Assembly: GCA_023014485.1 (NCBI GenBank)
Contig: JAJOZX010009077.1
Location: 89,501 to 153,500 of the forward strand
DNA length: 64,000 nucleotides
Direction of reading: 5' to 3'
Source: Bathynomus jamesi
Lineage: Eukaryota > Arthropoda > Malacostraca > Isopoda > Cirolanidae
The notes under the pieces were generated by a model. The model was not told the origin of the DNA and did no database searches. It saw nothing but the letters and a program-made list of their open reading frames with translations. Positions 9,921-20,631 of the stretch are shown here, piece by piece. The position numbers were made by a program, and so were the translations under genes. Positions within the stretch are counted from its first letter, which is position 1; each line of letters starts with the position of its first letter.

Positions 9921-10178
9921 ATGTCATCAAGCACTAGAAAGTTCAAATGCAAAAACAACCCTGATTCCTTCTGTTATATATGTGGAAATTTTACACTTCC
10001 ACATCAACGAGCAAATATAACTGACTTCGTAAAAAGAGCTTACTTAGCTTATTTTGGCATAAAACTGGGGGACCAAGATAAATCGTGGGCTCCACATAAA
10101 GCCTGCACTATATGCATTGAAAGACTGCGACATTGGACGAAGGGTTCGGATTCAAAAATACCTTTTGGAGTTCCGATG
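9921..10178 (+). CDS. Transposase-like protein, exon 1 (zinc-finger end)
   Basis: The first in-frame ATG is at 9921, and exon 1 gives 86 residues ending at a splice donor (ATG|GTAAGT, 10178/10179). It has Cys/His pairs that look like a zinc-binding domain: C-x2-C in FCYICGNF and H-x2-C-x2-C in HKACTIC. A GC-poor AG at 9904-9905 just before could be an acceptor, so a further 5' exon is possible. The exon is in phase 0 and joins the exon starting at 14521, where another Cys pair (CYLC) follows. The domain probably binds the element's ends; that is inferred from its position, not from a known family. Confidence 0.68.
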
Positions 10179-10621
10179 GTAAGTTTATGATTTCATAAAA
10201 CTACGTAATTTAATCACTAGTATACTGTAACTTACCTAAATGTAATTGTAACTTAGGTACAGTGCTTACAATAAGTCTCGCGCCTCTGTCTCGTCCCAAG
10301 CTAGTCTGTTAGGTATAAAATGGGCGGTCCTTATGGCAGCGGAGGTGTGTTCGGATTGGTGCACATAATTGCTCTAACCCCATCAATGACGTCCACATTA
10401 TCAGTGTGTCGATCACTCTATCTATTTATATATAGAAACATACTGTATATAGATATATATAGAGTATGCAGGGGATAACGTGTCTCAGTCCCAGCTATGT
10501 TAGTTGTCTTACAATTAACAGTCCCAAGTGCAAGTTACGTTAACACCATAAACTACCCTGGACTAAAATAACATACGTGAAGCCTTTACCCACAAACCAT
10601 TTAAAAGGTGTGATTTAAAAG

Positions 10622-10740
10622 CTCTCTGTGTGTGTGTCTCTCTCTCTGTCGCTCTCTCTGTGTGTGTGTCTCTCTCTCTCTGTCTCTGTCTCTCTCTGTC
10701 TCTCTCTATCTCTCTCGCTCAGTCTGTCTGTCTGTCTCCC
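10622..10740. repeat. CT/GT-rich microsatellite
   Basis: Mixed CT, GT and CTGT runs; the open frame across it is composed of Ser/Leu/Cys/Val repeats and is not a gene. Confidence 0.9.
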
Positions 10741-10744
10741 CGTG

Positions 10745-11480
10745 GTGAGTTCTGGGTGATTTGCAATTCATACTCAGATCAGCGAGACGCTGCGTTCTTT
10801 GCTAGAAAGACTAGTTAGTGTAGGCGTTTCCTTGCGTTTTAGTAGATTTCGATCTGGTAGCGTCATCGTTACACAGACGGAGGTAGACATGCGAAATATG
10901 TATATATTTAAGTAGGTTCAGCTGACGATATGGCGAAAGCAGTTCCATCTGTTGGCGTTACCGCTACACAGATACATATTAACAAATTTTGAAACAATGA
11001 GCGCTATGCTTTGGTTGATGAAGTTTTTAGGCGTCGTAAAATACAAGGGGTAAAGGTAGGGCCCGCTTCGTAGGGCCGGTGGGATGGGCGCGTTGTGGAA
11101 CTCACATGCGCAGTAACCTTCCCTTGCTGTGAGTTCTGGGTGATTTGCAGTTCATACTCAGATCAGTGAGACGCTGCGTTCTTTGCTAGAAAGACTAGTT
11201 AGTGTAGGCGTTTCCTTGCGTTTTAGTAGATTTCGATCTGGTAGCGTCATCGTTACACAGACGGAGATAGACATGCGAAATATGTATATATTTAAGTAGG
11301 TTCAGCTCACGATATGGCGAAAGCAGTTCCATCTGTTGGCGTTACCGCTACACAGATACATATTAACAAATTTTGAAACAATGAGCGCTATGCTTTGGTT
11401 GATGAAGTTTTAGGCGTCGTAAAATACAAGGAGTAAAGGTAGGGCCCGCTTCGTAGGGCCGGTGGGATGGGCGCGTTGTG
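10745..11480 (+). repeat. Two tandem copies, period 384 bp
   Basis: Copy 1 (10745-11097) and copy 2 (11129-11480) start GTGAGTTCTGGGTGATTTGC and end GGGATGGGCGCGTTGTG, and are nearly identical. The LINE-derived reverse transcriptase begins at the exact end of copy 2. The copies could be LINE 5' monomers or a duplicated target; both are guesses. Confidence 0.85.
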
Positions 11481-12538
11481 ATTGAAAACTGGCTGGAGAA
11501 TAGGCGGCAGAGGGTTGTAATTAAAGGGGTTAGTTCGGGTTGGGCCTCGGTCACTAGTGGGGTTCCTCAGGGTTCCGTTTTGGGGCCACTGTTGTTTATC
11601 ATTTACATAAATGATATCGACGGTGGCATCGTCAGTCGGATCGCCAAATTCGCTGATGACACCAAACTTGGGGCCAATGTTGGGACGCCCGAAGCGATCG
11701 AGGAACTGCGTGCAAACCTAGGTAGGATAGGAGAGTGGTCCGAAAAGTGGCAAATGCCGTTTAACTTGGGTAAATGCAAAGTGATGCACATTGGCTATGC
11801 CAATCCCAAGTCGGACTACTCAATGTTGGGGAGTAATATCGAGGCGACTGATTTGGAAAAGGACGGGTGTGCTAATTAGCACCGACCTTAAGTTTACCAA
11901 ACAGTGCGTAGAGGTTGAAAAGAAAGCCCAGAAGCTGTTAGGTTATATCAGGAGGCAATTTCAGTTTCGGAACAAGGAGATTGTGCTCTCTCTGTACAAT
12001 TCCCTGGTTCGGCCGCACCCGGAATATGCTGTGCAGTTTTGGTCGCCCACCCTCAGGAAAAATATTGAGAGGCTGGAGCGAGTGCAGGCGAGGGCCACAA
12101 AGTTAATCCCTTCCGTTAGGCATTTGGGCTACAATCGACGGTTACGCGCCCTGGACTTGTTTTCACTGGAAACTCGGAGGCTGCGCGGTCAACTGATCGA
12201 GGTTTTCAAGCTCTTACGCGGGTTCAACGATGTCGATTTTAGAAGCATGTTTAGTTTAAATGATAACCCAACTCGCAACAATGGTTGGAAGTTGGATTTG
12301 AAGCGGTTTAGGACTAGTGTGTGTGGGAATTACTTTACGTATAAGGTCTGTGACACGTGGAACAGGTTACCTTCAGAAGTTGTGAAAAGTTCCTCTGTGG
12401 ATCATTTTAAGTAAAGGTTAGACCAAATCTTGCACACTATTTGAGGGTGTACAAAATTTTCCCTGGCACCCGTTGTCATTGGTACCTCCTCGGTATGGGA
12501 GGTACTTCTTTTCCTTGTAACTCCTTGTAACTCCTTGT

Positions 12539-12575
<37 letters not shown>
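11479..12575 (+). pseudogene. 5'-truncated CR1-group LINE, reverse transcriptase C-half
   Basis: The plus strand encodes the reverse transcriptase from SGVPQGSVLGPLLF through FADDTKLG (the catalytic Asp pair) to the maturase-like C-terminal region VRPHPEYAVQFWSP and FRTSVCGNYFTYKVCDTWNR, ending near 12414. A single-base loss near 11862 shifts the frame (after DLEKD). Everything upstream, including ORF1, endonuclease and the RT fingers, is missing, the usual result of incomplete target-primed reverse transcription. Downstream, 12513-12545 has a short-unit tail (CCTTGTAACT repeated about three times), typical of CR1/L2-type LINEs that end in short tandem repeats rather than poly(A). Confidence 0.85.
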
Positions 12576-12578
<3 letters not shown>

Positions 12579-13144
12579 GCATGGCAATGTATCCATATAA
12601 CGTTAATAATAACCGAAACTCGAGAAAATATATACTCTGCCTTCCGCTCTATCCCAAATCCTTTTCTCTTAGTAACCTCTTAATACAAACTAATCTATCA
12701 TATTTTGCGACTTTTTAACTCTGGTGGGATTCAATTCCATTCCTATAGTGTAAGATACTTAAATTCATGTGTGTATTATGCCATATGATGTGCGTAATAA
12801 ATAATCATTTTTAAATAGTTGGAGCGTTCAAGGTCATCTGTAGTAATCTATAGACTACCCCCTCAAGCCCACTCTCAACACTTAGATTCCCCTAAGACAC
12901 AGGCGTCTTCAAGTAACATGAATGCGTAGAGATCTAAGGTGTTAGATTCCATATTATATAATTTATGTGCTAGGTTTAAGAACGCTGGCATTGAAGGATG
13001 GAAGGAAGGGACAGTAAAAGCGATAATAGGTTTAATGAAGGAAGTGGAATGAGGATGGAGGTAAGCGTTGCTATGTCGAAGAAAACGAGGTTGGGTGGGG
13101 AATTACGAAGGGAGGAGGAAAGGGAGGCAGAGATTATTAATCTA
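12576..13144. other. No gene seen
   Basis: AT-rich interior of the nested Tc1-like element. An open frame from 12998 leads into the transposase remnant, but its first ~45 residues (rich in Arg, Glu and Met) do not look like transposase. Confidence 0.4.
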
Positions 13145-13375
13145 ATTCTGCCACCATGTTCTCCTGATATGAATCCGATTGAAAACCTTTGGGCAATAAT
13201 GATTAACGAATGGGAGCAACGCAATGAAAGAACATTTGAAGCACTTTTAGCTCACACGAGGAATAGTTGGGAGAGCTTACGTCGAACACCAAACATTGCC
13301 TACAATCTGGCCTCTTCTATGCCGCAACGATTGCAAGAAATTATTGATGCCGGAGGAAGCTATACGAAATACTGA
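13145..13375 (+). pseudogene. Tc1 transposase, C-terminal 77 residues
   Basis: Reads PPCSPDMNPIENLWAIMINE, the third catalytic block of Tc1 (the Glu of PIENLW), then the C-terminal part ending GGSYTKY and TGA at 13373-13375. The DNA-binding domains and the first two Asp residues are missing. It lies in the expected place for the parent transposase of the element at 10258-14358, pointing toward its right terminal repeat. Confidence 0.82.
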
Positions 13376-14214
13376 TGTTAAAGCCATGACGTAAATGTGT
13401 ATCGAATATATATTTATGTTAATATAGAACTTTATTATATTTTTATGTTTGACATCTATAAAAGTATATATTGTGACCATGAAAGAACTTTACTTATCCT
13501 TAGTTAGAATCTTTTCTTGCAATGTCTACGCTCGTGGAGATGATAATATATGCATTGTTGAAACAAACTATGAGAAGGTAATAGTTTCAGGAAAAAAATA
13601 AAAACTGGCAACATCGAGGCCATCACATGTTTATGGGAATTGTCATATGATATGCTACCAATAAACTCTTATACACTACTATATACAGTATACTATATTA
13701 CGTAATAATTACGATGAACAAATCAAATGCAAATTTCTCTGATTCACGGCCCACCAGTCTTGCTTTAGACTAATGACTTTCATAAGATGGAATAGGTTAC
13801 TACTTAAAACAATGGATAAACTATCTATTAGTGAGACGACCGTGACTTCCTCGAAATGCGAGCGCGTGAGAGGTTCACTGAGGAATTTGATCATTAGATT
13901 CTTCACGTAGGATATGTATCACAAACAATAATATTGACAACAATTCCCAACAATTACTTAATATCAATCATTCCATTTGAGCAAATAATTTAGACCTGCG
14001 TCAAAATAACGTAGGTGTCATGCCATGATTTGGGATATTTGCGGAATTAGTCGTTCTCTATAGTCTACAGTATATATTGAGACGGTATAATGTAATGCCC
14101 AGCTAATATTATGATGACTAGGATTGCTCCATAACCATCCCAACATCCCGAAACTTGGTCATTCTGCTTCTTAATCATTTGTATTTTAAACACTAAAATG
14201 TAGCAGAAGTGACG
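13376..14214. other. Interior of nested Tc1-like element, no gene
   Basis: AT-rich sequence between the transposase stop and the right terminal repeat. Nothing further recognised. Confidence 0.5.
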
Positions 14215-14520
14215 TAATAATGGACGTCATTGATGGGGTTAGAGCAACTATGTGCACCAATCCGAACACACCTCCGCTGCCATAAGGACCGCCCATTTTA
14301 TACCTAACAGACTAGCTTGGGACGAGACAGAGGCGCGAGACTTATTGTAAGCACTGTACATAAACAAATTTACAGAAAATGTTTATAAGAATCTCAAATA
14401 TTGCATAAGGTTGAAACACATAGAAATGTTAAATGTTTGGGTGATAACTTTTGATAAAATTCATAAAAACAAGTCTCTCGTCGCTTTTGTTAACGCTTTA
14501 CAATTTTTTTTCCATATCAG

Positions 14521-15969
14521 GTGTGGCGAGAGCCTACTAACCACGAGACCGATTGCTACCTTTGCTTTGTCAAGACTTCGGGCTTCACTAAGAAAAATAA
14601 ACATTGTATCGAGTACCCAAATTTCGACACCGCGATACGACCTGTGCTACATTCAAATGAGATCCCCATTCCAAAATTTAAGGGTCTGCCAACTCAAGAA
14701 TTAGTTGAAGATGTTCCTGAAAATATTGTTATGCACTTTGAGGAGTCAGACACCGATTTTGACCCGAGCGTATTTGAAAGTCAAAACGATCCGCAAAAGT
14801 TTAACCAGGCCGAGTTGAATGATCTTGTAAGGGATCTAAATTTGCCAAAAAAGGCTGCGGAAATTTTAGCTTCAAGACTTAAAGAGAAAAACTTGCTTAC
14901 TTCAAACACATACATTTCATTTTACAGAAAAAGAGAAGAACTTGTTAAATATTTTAGAACAGAGGATAGTTTAGTATATTGCTGCGACATAGTTGGTTTG
15001 TTAAAGAAGATGGGGGTTGAGTCTTACGATGCAAATGATTGGCGCTTGTTTTTAGACAGTTCGAAAAGAAGTCTTAAGTGTGTGTTGTTGCATAATGGCA
15101 ATCTATACGGCTCGATACCGATTGGGCACTCAACAAAATTAAAAGAAAAGTATGAACATATAGAAAAGGTTTTAAATCTTGTCAAATATAGGGAGCACGA
15201 GTGGATCATATGTGTTGACTTAAAAATGGTTAATTTTCTGCTAGGACAACAAGGAGGGTATACTAAATATCCCTGCTTCCTTTGCTTATGGGACAGCAGA
15301 GCCAAGGAAGAACATTATTTCAAACAAATCTGGCCAGCACGAACATCACTTACTGTCGGAGAAAAAAACGTAATTAATCCACCTTTAGTGAGCAGAGATA
15401 AAATCATATTTCCTCCTCTGCATATAAAACTAGGCCTCATTAAACAATATGTAAAAGCTTTAGATACGAACGGCGAGTGTTTCAAATACATAACTTCAAA
15501 ATTTCCAAGTTTAAGTTATGAAAAAATCAAGGCGGGAATTTTCGACGGTCCACAAATAAGAACAATGATTAAAGACAGCAATTTTCCTAATGTCATGAAT
15601 GAACGCGAAAAAAATGGCTGGTTCTCATTCGTGGACTTGATAGAAAACTTTTTAGGCAATTATAGGGCAGATAACTACGAAGAAATCGTAAAAAAACTTT
15701 TAAGGGACTACAAAGAGTTAGGTTGCAATATGAGCATAAAAATGCATTTTTTGAATAGCCATCTTGACCAATTTCCAAGTAATTTAGGTGATGTAAGTGA
15801 CGAACAAGGGGAGAGATTCCACCAAGATATCAAAATTATGGAGGAACGGTACCAAGGCCGCTGGGATTCCCACATGATGGCTGATTACTGCTGGTGCTTG
15901 AAAAGAGACCTGCCATCAACAAGCAAATACGCTAGAAAGTCTTACAAAAGAACATTTTTGCCACAGTGA
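14521..15969 (+). CDS. Transposase-like protein, exon 2 (core domain)
   Basis: Exon 2 begins after the acceptor TTTTTCCATATCAG (ends 14520) and stays open for 482 codons to TGA at 15967-15969. Joined to exon 1 the product is about 568 residues with no internal stop or frameshift. Conserved-looking blocks are CYLCFVKT (zinc pair), LLGQQGGYTKYPCFLCLWDS, FPPLHIKLGLIKQYVKAL, IKAGIFDGPQI, and near the end DEQGERFHQDIKIMEERYQG followed by MMADYCWCLKRD. Acidic residues in VDLKMVNF, CLWDS, IFDGPQI and EERYQG could supply a metal-binding triad, but I cannot assign it. I recognise the blocks as recurrent in unnamed arthropod proteins. The intact coding sequence suggests fairly recent activity, although its intron carries about 4 kb of insert. 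Confidence 0.75.
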   Translation: MWREPTNHETDCYLCFVKTSGFTKKNKHCIEYPNFDTAIRPVLHSNEIPIPKFKGLPTQELVEDVPENIVMHFEESDTDFDPSVFESQNDPQKFNQAELNDLVRDLNLPKKAAEILASRLKEKNLLTSNTYISFYRKREELVKYFRTEDSLVYCCDIVGLLKKMGVESYDANDWRLFLDSSKRSLKCVLLHNGNLYGSIPIGHSTKLKEKYEHIEKVLNLVKYREHEWIICVDLKMVNFLLGQQGGYTKYPCFLCLWDSRAKEEHYFKQIWPARTSLTVGEKNVINPPLVSRDKIIFPPLHIKLGLIKQYVKALDTNGECFKYITSKFPSLSYEKIKAGIFDGPQIRTMIKDSNFPNVMNEREKNGWFSFVDLIENFLGNYRADNYEEIVKKLLRDYKELGCNMSIKMHFLNSHLDQFPSNLGDVSDEQGERFHQDIKIMEERYQGRWDSHMMADYCWCLKRDLPSTSKYARKSYKRTFLPQ

Positions 15970-16878
15970 AAGCTTCATATCTGTTTGTTTTTTTATTTTA
16001 AGTCATTTCTATCGTTATAATGTAATTTTACTGTAGTTTGAACTGCTTGTATTCATGAAACTTGAAAAAAAAATTTAACACATGACTTAATTTTTTAGTC
16101 CTAATTTGAAAAATCTGGAAAATGGCACATAGGCTGTCGACAAGAATCAGGACCTGATAGAGCCAAACCGAGTTGAAATTCGTATTCAGCGCACCCAAAT
16201 TACCTAGAATCAAGTGTCAGATATCATTCAATAAAATACGTGTTGCCCAGTGTTATATTAGGGTGACAACTTCTTATAGGGATAAAATTTGAAATTCAAA
16301 CAAATTTGCCGGCCATTTGTCCAATGCTGCCACCCTATGAGGAAACACCGTAGACGAAATCTCATGGAATTCGGAAAGCATTTAGGGGTGCCTCGAGTCA
16401 CATGAGTGAAACTGTCGCGCGGAAGAAATTTCAAGAATGAACGAGTTTCGACAACGCTTCAAAAACAAAAATGTTTCGAGAATGCAAGTGTATTATATAA
16501 TTTAATAGAATTGTTTCCTTTATTTCATACTATAGATTATGCAAATCGATTAATTTATTTCATTAAATTAAAATTTTCATAAATAAATCGTTAAATAATA
16601 TGATGTGTATCAATCTTTGGATGATCAGCTTTTGTTGCTTCAAGTTCATTTTCCATACGACTGCCTGACTGAAAACAACGCTTAGAAGTTCTCTCCCGAT
16701 TCTTTTAAGATATCTAAGGTAATATTTTTTATTTTGATACATTGATTATATTATTATTGGAAATTGTTCTAGAAAAGTTTCATTAATTGTTGGCATAGTT
16801 TGATGTTTAAATTATATAAATTTGGAACTGAATTTTATTTCCTATGATAATATATATACGAGTATATAAATATATATA

Positions 16879-17961
16879 CAGGGCCGTCGAGAGGGGGGTC
16901 AGGGGGGAGCCAGTGCCCCGGGGCCCGGGTGTCTGGGGGCCCGCAAGAGAATAAAAAAAATCGTAAAAAAATAAATAAGGATCATAATAATCATTAAGAA
17001 ATTGTGACTTTTTTTCATTCAGAGCTCCTTACATGTAATTTCTTACATGTAATATCTGAGTATCCTAAAAGTCAACACTAAAATTCATCAATCTGACACA
17101 TTTTTTCAAATGTAGCTTCCGTTCTCACGCTTTGTGGTATGATCGAAAGTAGCCAAGGTCAATAAACTTGAGAAATATTTAACCAAATCTCTCACTTGTG
17201 TTTTGGGTGTTGCACGAAGAGGTTTGAAACACTTGAACTATTGAATTACTTAATTTTTATAAAGTTAAATATTATATTATTAAAGTTATATGTAGTAATG
17301 CTTAGTTAAGAATATTGATTTCTGTTTGATTAATTATTAAAATGTTTAATATAAATTATTTACGAAAAATTGTGAAATTGTTTAAAATGGGTACAGTTGG
17401 CAGTCCTGAAGAGGAGGCCGAAAGAGCGGACTACTCTCAAAACGGAGTCAGTCTTGAGGCAACGCGTTACGCGTAGGTTGACGAAATGTAACGTAAAGTT
17501 AATTAAGTTTGTGTCCCTCTCCGACCTAAATTATTATAATAGAATTTCATACTCGCATACCCCTAACTTAACTAAACCATTTTCGAATCAATAAAACGTT
17601 CATAAGTGTTAAAAAAGAGTATTAATATACTCCCCCCTTCCCCCTTTTTTTGTAACGAACTTTAAGTCAGGTCTCGGCGTCGCTACCATGATATTTATAC
17701 GATACGGCTAAAAGAGTGTAGAGAAACAAAGTGATAAATGAAAGAAATAGCCGATCGAGAATAAATAGAGATATAGTAAAGTAGAAAGAAGCGTAAATAA
17801 TGAAGAGAAAGTAAATTAATAAAGTCGATCACTACATATACATATACATATATATATATATATATTAATAGATTTATTGCATATATATAATGCCTTGACA
17901 CTTGGTGTGGGGGCCCGTAATGTTTGCTAGCCCTGGGGCCCGTTAATGGCTCTCGACGGCC

Positions 17962-17964
<3 letters not shown>
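16879..17964. mobile_element. hAT-type non-autonomous element nested in intron
   Basis: Ends CAGGGCCGTCGAGAG and CTCTCGACGGCCCTG are perfect inverted repeats of 15 bp; GGGGCCC-rich subterminal blocks follow on both sides. CAGGG termini with TA-rich flanks (8-bp TATATATA possible) fit hAT. The interior carries no transposase that I can recognise. Confidence 0.8.
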
Positions 17965-17997
<33 letters not shown>

Positions 17998-18100
17998 CAA
18001 TATAAATGAGATCTTTAAAAATGGAATCATAATACGAAAAAAATTATGCTTTGATTCTTATTTTAATTTAATATACGTTTCTTTTCTTTTCTTAGGCCCA

Positions 18101-20289
18101 ATGGCGACTACCCGCACAGCGAGTCAAATTTGGCTCATTGGCCATCCCATACCCGAGATCAAGGGCGCACGGCTTCCTTCAATTGGAGACGTTTTACGCC
18201 TGTTTTTTCACTTTCACATAGAGCACAAGAAGACAGTGAACGACTCAGCGAAGGAGGTGGCATCATCAGTCATTGGTTACTGGGAGAAATCCCGGATACT
18301 TACCATCACAGAGAAGAGCATTGGTCGAAAAGTGGTAGATCTTTTTCTTACTTGGAAGTTTCTCCAGAAAAATCGTGCTCGCGCTACGGAAACCCAGCGG
18401 AAAAAAGATGAGTTCCGTGATAATTTGGAAAATCTTTTCGATGTCGCCCACCCTAAAGCGATGGAACTTTTGACCATCGAAGAAGATCGAGCCTTCCTTA
18501 TTGCTCAGCGAGAAAAAGGGAGGAGGGAGTAATGGGAGGAGTTGACAAGAAAATGGCTCATTCTGTCATGGGTCGGGAACAAACTGAAAGACGCCTAGCT
18601 CAGCACCAACCTCAAGCCAATATTACTTTTGAAAATATTGAGCTGGAATCTTCTTCTACGTCTGAAGCACCAAGTTCTGCGCCATCATCTGAAGACTCAC
18701 CGCCCGCCTCTCCTGAAAAACGCAAGTGTTATGCTCGTGGCACTATCCAAGTCATCACTCCCGAATTGGCAAGTACATTGGATCGCACAGGAATCAGTCA
18801 TCGTTCAGCACACCGGATTATCGACGCTACGGCTAGAAGCCTCGGCCATAACTCACACAAACTCGCGCTCAACTATGAAACCATTAGAAAATCACGAGAA
18901 AGGCTCCGTTCGGCGACGGCAGAAAAGATTAAACAAAGGTTCACACCCAACGAAGTGCTCACTGTTCACTGGGACGGAAAAATTCTACCAGACGATGAAG
19001 GTGGTCGTGTGACCGACTAGCCATTTTCGTAACCGGAGTTGATACCGAGAAGCTCTTGGGTGTACCTAAGCTGACATCAGGAACGGTGAGGTCATCGCCT
19101 CGGTGGTACATGCTGCGCTCAAAGAATGGAATGTGTCAGAAAAGGTATCAGCTATGAGTTTCGACACTATAGCTTCAAATACTGGTTACTTGTCTGGGGC
19201 ATGCGTAATTTTGGAGCAGAAACTCGGCCGCCGACTCTTATACCTTGCATGTCGCCATCACATCCTAGAACTTGTTGAGAAGGCGTACATGGAATGCATG
19301 GGACCATCATCTGGTCCAGATATCCTCCTATTCTCCCGCTTCAAAGAGACGTGGAATACAATTTGCCAAGATAAGTACAAGACCCTGTCAGACCTTCCAT
19401 CGAGTCTGAATGAGAATCGAGAAGAACTGATCGCTTGCTGGAATCTATATCTGACAAAACATCAGCCGAGGGATGATTACCGTGAATTCTTGAGTTGTCG
19501 ATTACAATCCTTGGAGGTAATTTACCTAACTTTAGGTTTCGGCGACCTGGAGCACTTCACCGAACACGTTGGATGGCAAAAGTAATTTATTCATTAAAAA
19601 TCCTGCTGCTTTCCCATCAGTTCAGACTTACAACTCGTGAAATGTCTGGCTTAAAACGATTTGTATTTTTGCCCTGGAGTTATATGTCAGCGCGTGGTTC
19701 ACGGCCAGCAGTCCTTCATCTGCTCCCGCGAACAATTTGAAGCTTCTTCAAGACCTAGCAAAGTACCACGATGAAAAGATCTCAGCATCCTGCCTTAGTG
19801 TCCTCGGTCGTCACTTATGGTACCTCAGCGAGTACTTGATTGGTCTCGCACTCTTTGATAAAGGTATCAATGCAACGACGAAAAAGAATATCGCTCGATC
19901 AATCCTCGAAAAGAAGCTGCTGAAGATCCTCCAAAGAGAGCCCCAATACCTGCTGTTTCTTCCATTTCAACAAAGCAGCTCTCGGACTTTGCCTCGAAAG
20001 GATCAAAGCTTCTCTTTGAACTTCTAAAATGAATGATGGTTTCTTGTCCAAGGAACCAGAGACCTGGCCGGACGACGAAGATTTCAAGACTGGTTTGACT
20101 ATAGTTGAAGGACTAAAAGTCGTCAATGACATGGCAGAGAGGGGAATTGCCTTGATCCAGGCCTTCAATACAAAGATTACGAAGAATGAAGAACAGCGCC
20201 AACATCTCTTGCAGGTTGTTGAGGATCATAGGAAGTCTCAGCCTGGTACATTGAAAAAGGGGTATGGCTTGAGGAAAAGCAAGAATTAA
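18101..20289 (+). pseudogene. hAT-like transposase of unnamed family, element 1
   Basis: The first ATG follows a splice acceptor. Frames change near 18530, 19010, 19090, 19490-19560, about 19725-19740 and 19910-20025, so it is a pseudogene of roughly 700 codons. The N-terminal part (LPSIGDVLRLFF..., then LFDVAHPKAMELL and EDRAFLIAQREKG) is followed by an acidic/Ser-rich linker and then by conserved blocks: VHWDGKILP (about 18964), FVTGVDTEKLLGVPKL (about 19026), SFDTIASNTG (about 19157), ACRHHILEL (about 19247), RWMAKVIYSLKILLLS (about 19567), GRHLWYLSEYLIGLALFD, and NDMAERGIALIQAFN near the C-terminus. The order D, D, C-x2-H, RW, E-block parallels hAT transposases, but the motifs themselves differ. 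A DNA-cutting role in the nucleus is inferred from this and from the termini. Confidence 0.7.
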
Positions 20290-20631
20290 TGGGTGGTCTA
20301 CAATTGAATGAAAGACACCCTGGAATATATTTAGTAAATATATTATTTACTTATTACGATTGGAGTACGCCTGCACTTAAACCTTATGAACTAAAACTAA
20401 CGTTTATTTACATTAATTAAAAAATATATTAATTTATTTTTGCTAGGTAGGTAATGAATAATCAATTTTTGTTATAAGGAGAATTATTTACCTCACTTGA
20501 GACACCCTTAAATATTATCTGAATGACCTAATATTTACAGTACATTGTTTTCTCATGTAGTAGCAGCATTGAACAAATGCCAATAAAAAACTCCAACTTT
20601 CGATTTTTATTGTCACCCTAATATATATATA

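Larger units (their letters stand above)
10258..14358 (+). mobile_element. Tc1-like element inside the transposase intron
   Basis: CAGTGCTTACAATAAGTCTC at the left and its inverse ending GTAAGCACTG at the right, flanked by TA, begin long terminal repeats of about 145 bp (10260-10405 and 14215-14357) that match almost base for base. The interior holds a Tc1 transposase 3' end (13145-13375), a 384-bp-period duplication and a LINE fragment, so it has been hit repeatedly. It lies wholly within the intron of the CACTG-ended element's gene, in the same orientation. Confidence 0.82.
9152..16252 (+). mobile_element. CACTG-ended DNA transposon, 7.1 kb with nested insertions
   Basis: The termini CACTGGGGAACA (9152) and TGTTGCCCAGTG (16241-16252) are inverted and extend into terminal repeats of about 110-120 bp, best conserved over TAGGTAATTTGGGTGCGCTG and CTATCAGGTCCTGATT. 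TTA flanks both sides (9149-9151 and 16253-16255), a 3-bp target duplication. CACTR termini plus a 3-bp duplication are the signature of the CACTA/EnSpm branch of the CMC superfamily, so I place it there by ends, not by protein. Inside is a two-exon gene whose intron (10179-14520) is filled by a Tc1-like element. Without that insert the element would be about 3.0 kb. Confidence 0.78.
16258..20621 (+). mobile_element. TTAGGG-ended element 1 (unnamed DDE-like family)
   Basis: Termini TTAGGGTGACAA (16258) and its inverse TTGTCACCCTAA (20610-20621) bound a 4.36-kb unit. It starts five bases after the CACTG-ended element's last base and stops ten bases before the next element. A splice donor AAG|GTAATA (about 16719) and acceptor TTTTCTTAG (18095) outline a 5' intron; a hAT MITE sits inside it. 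One degraded gene fills 18101-20289. The target duplication cannot be read, because the flanks are TA repeats. Confidence 0.75.

Noticed and set aside
16028..16213. Minus-strand frame at the right end of the CACTG-ended element
   Set aside because: It covers the terminal repeat and 3' UTR; no protein signal.
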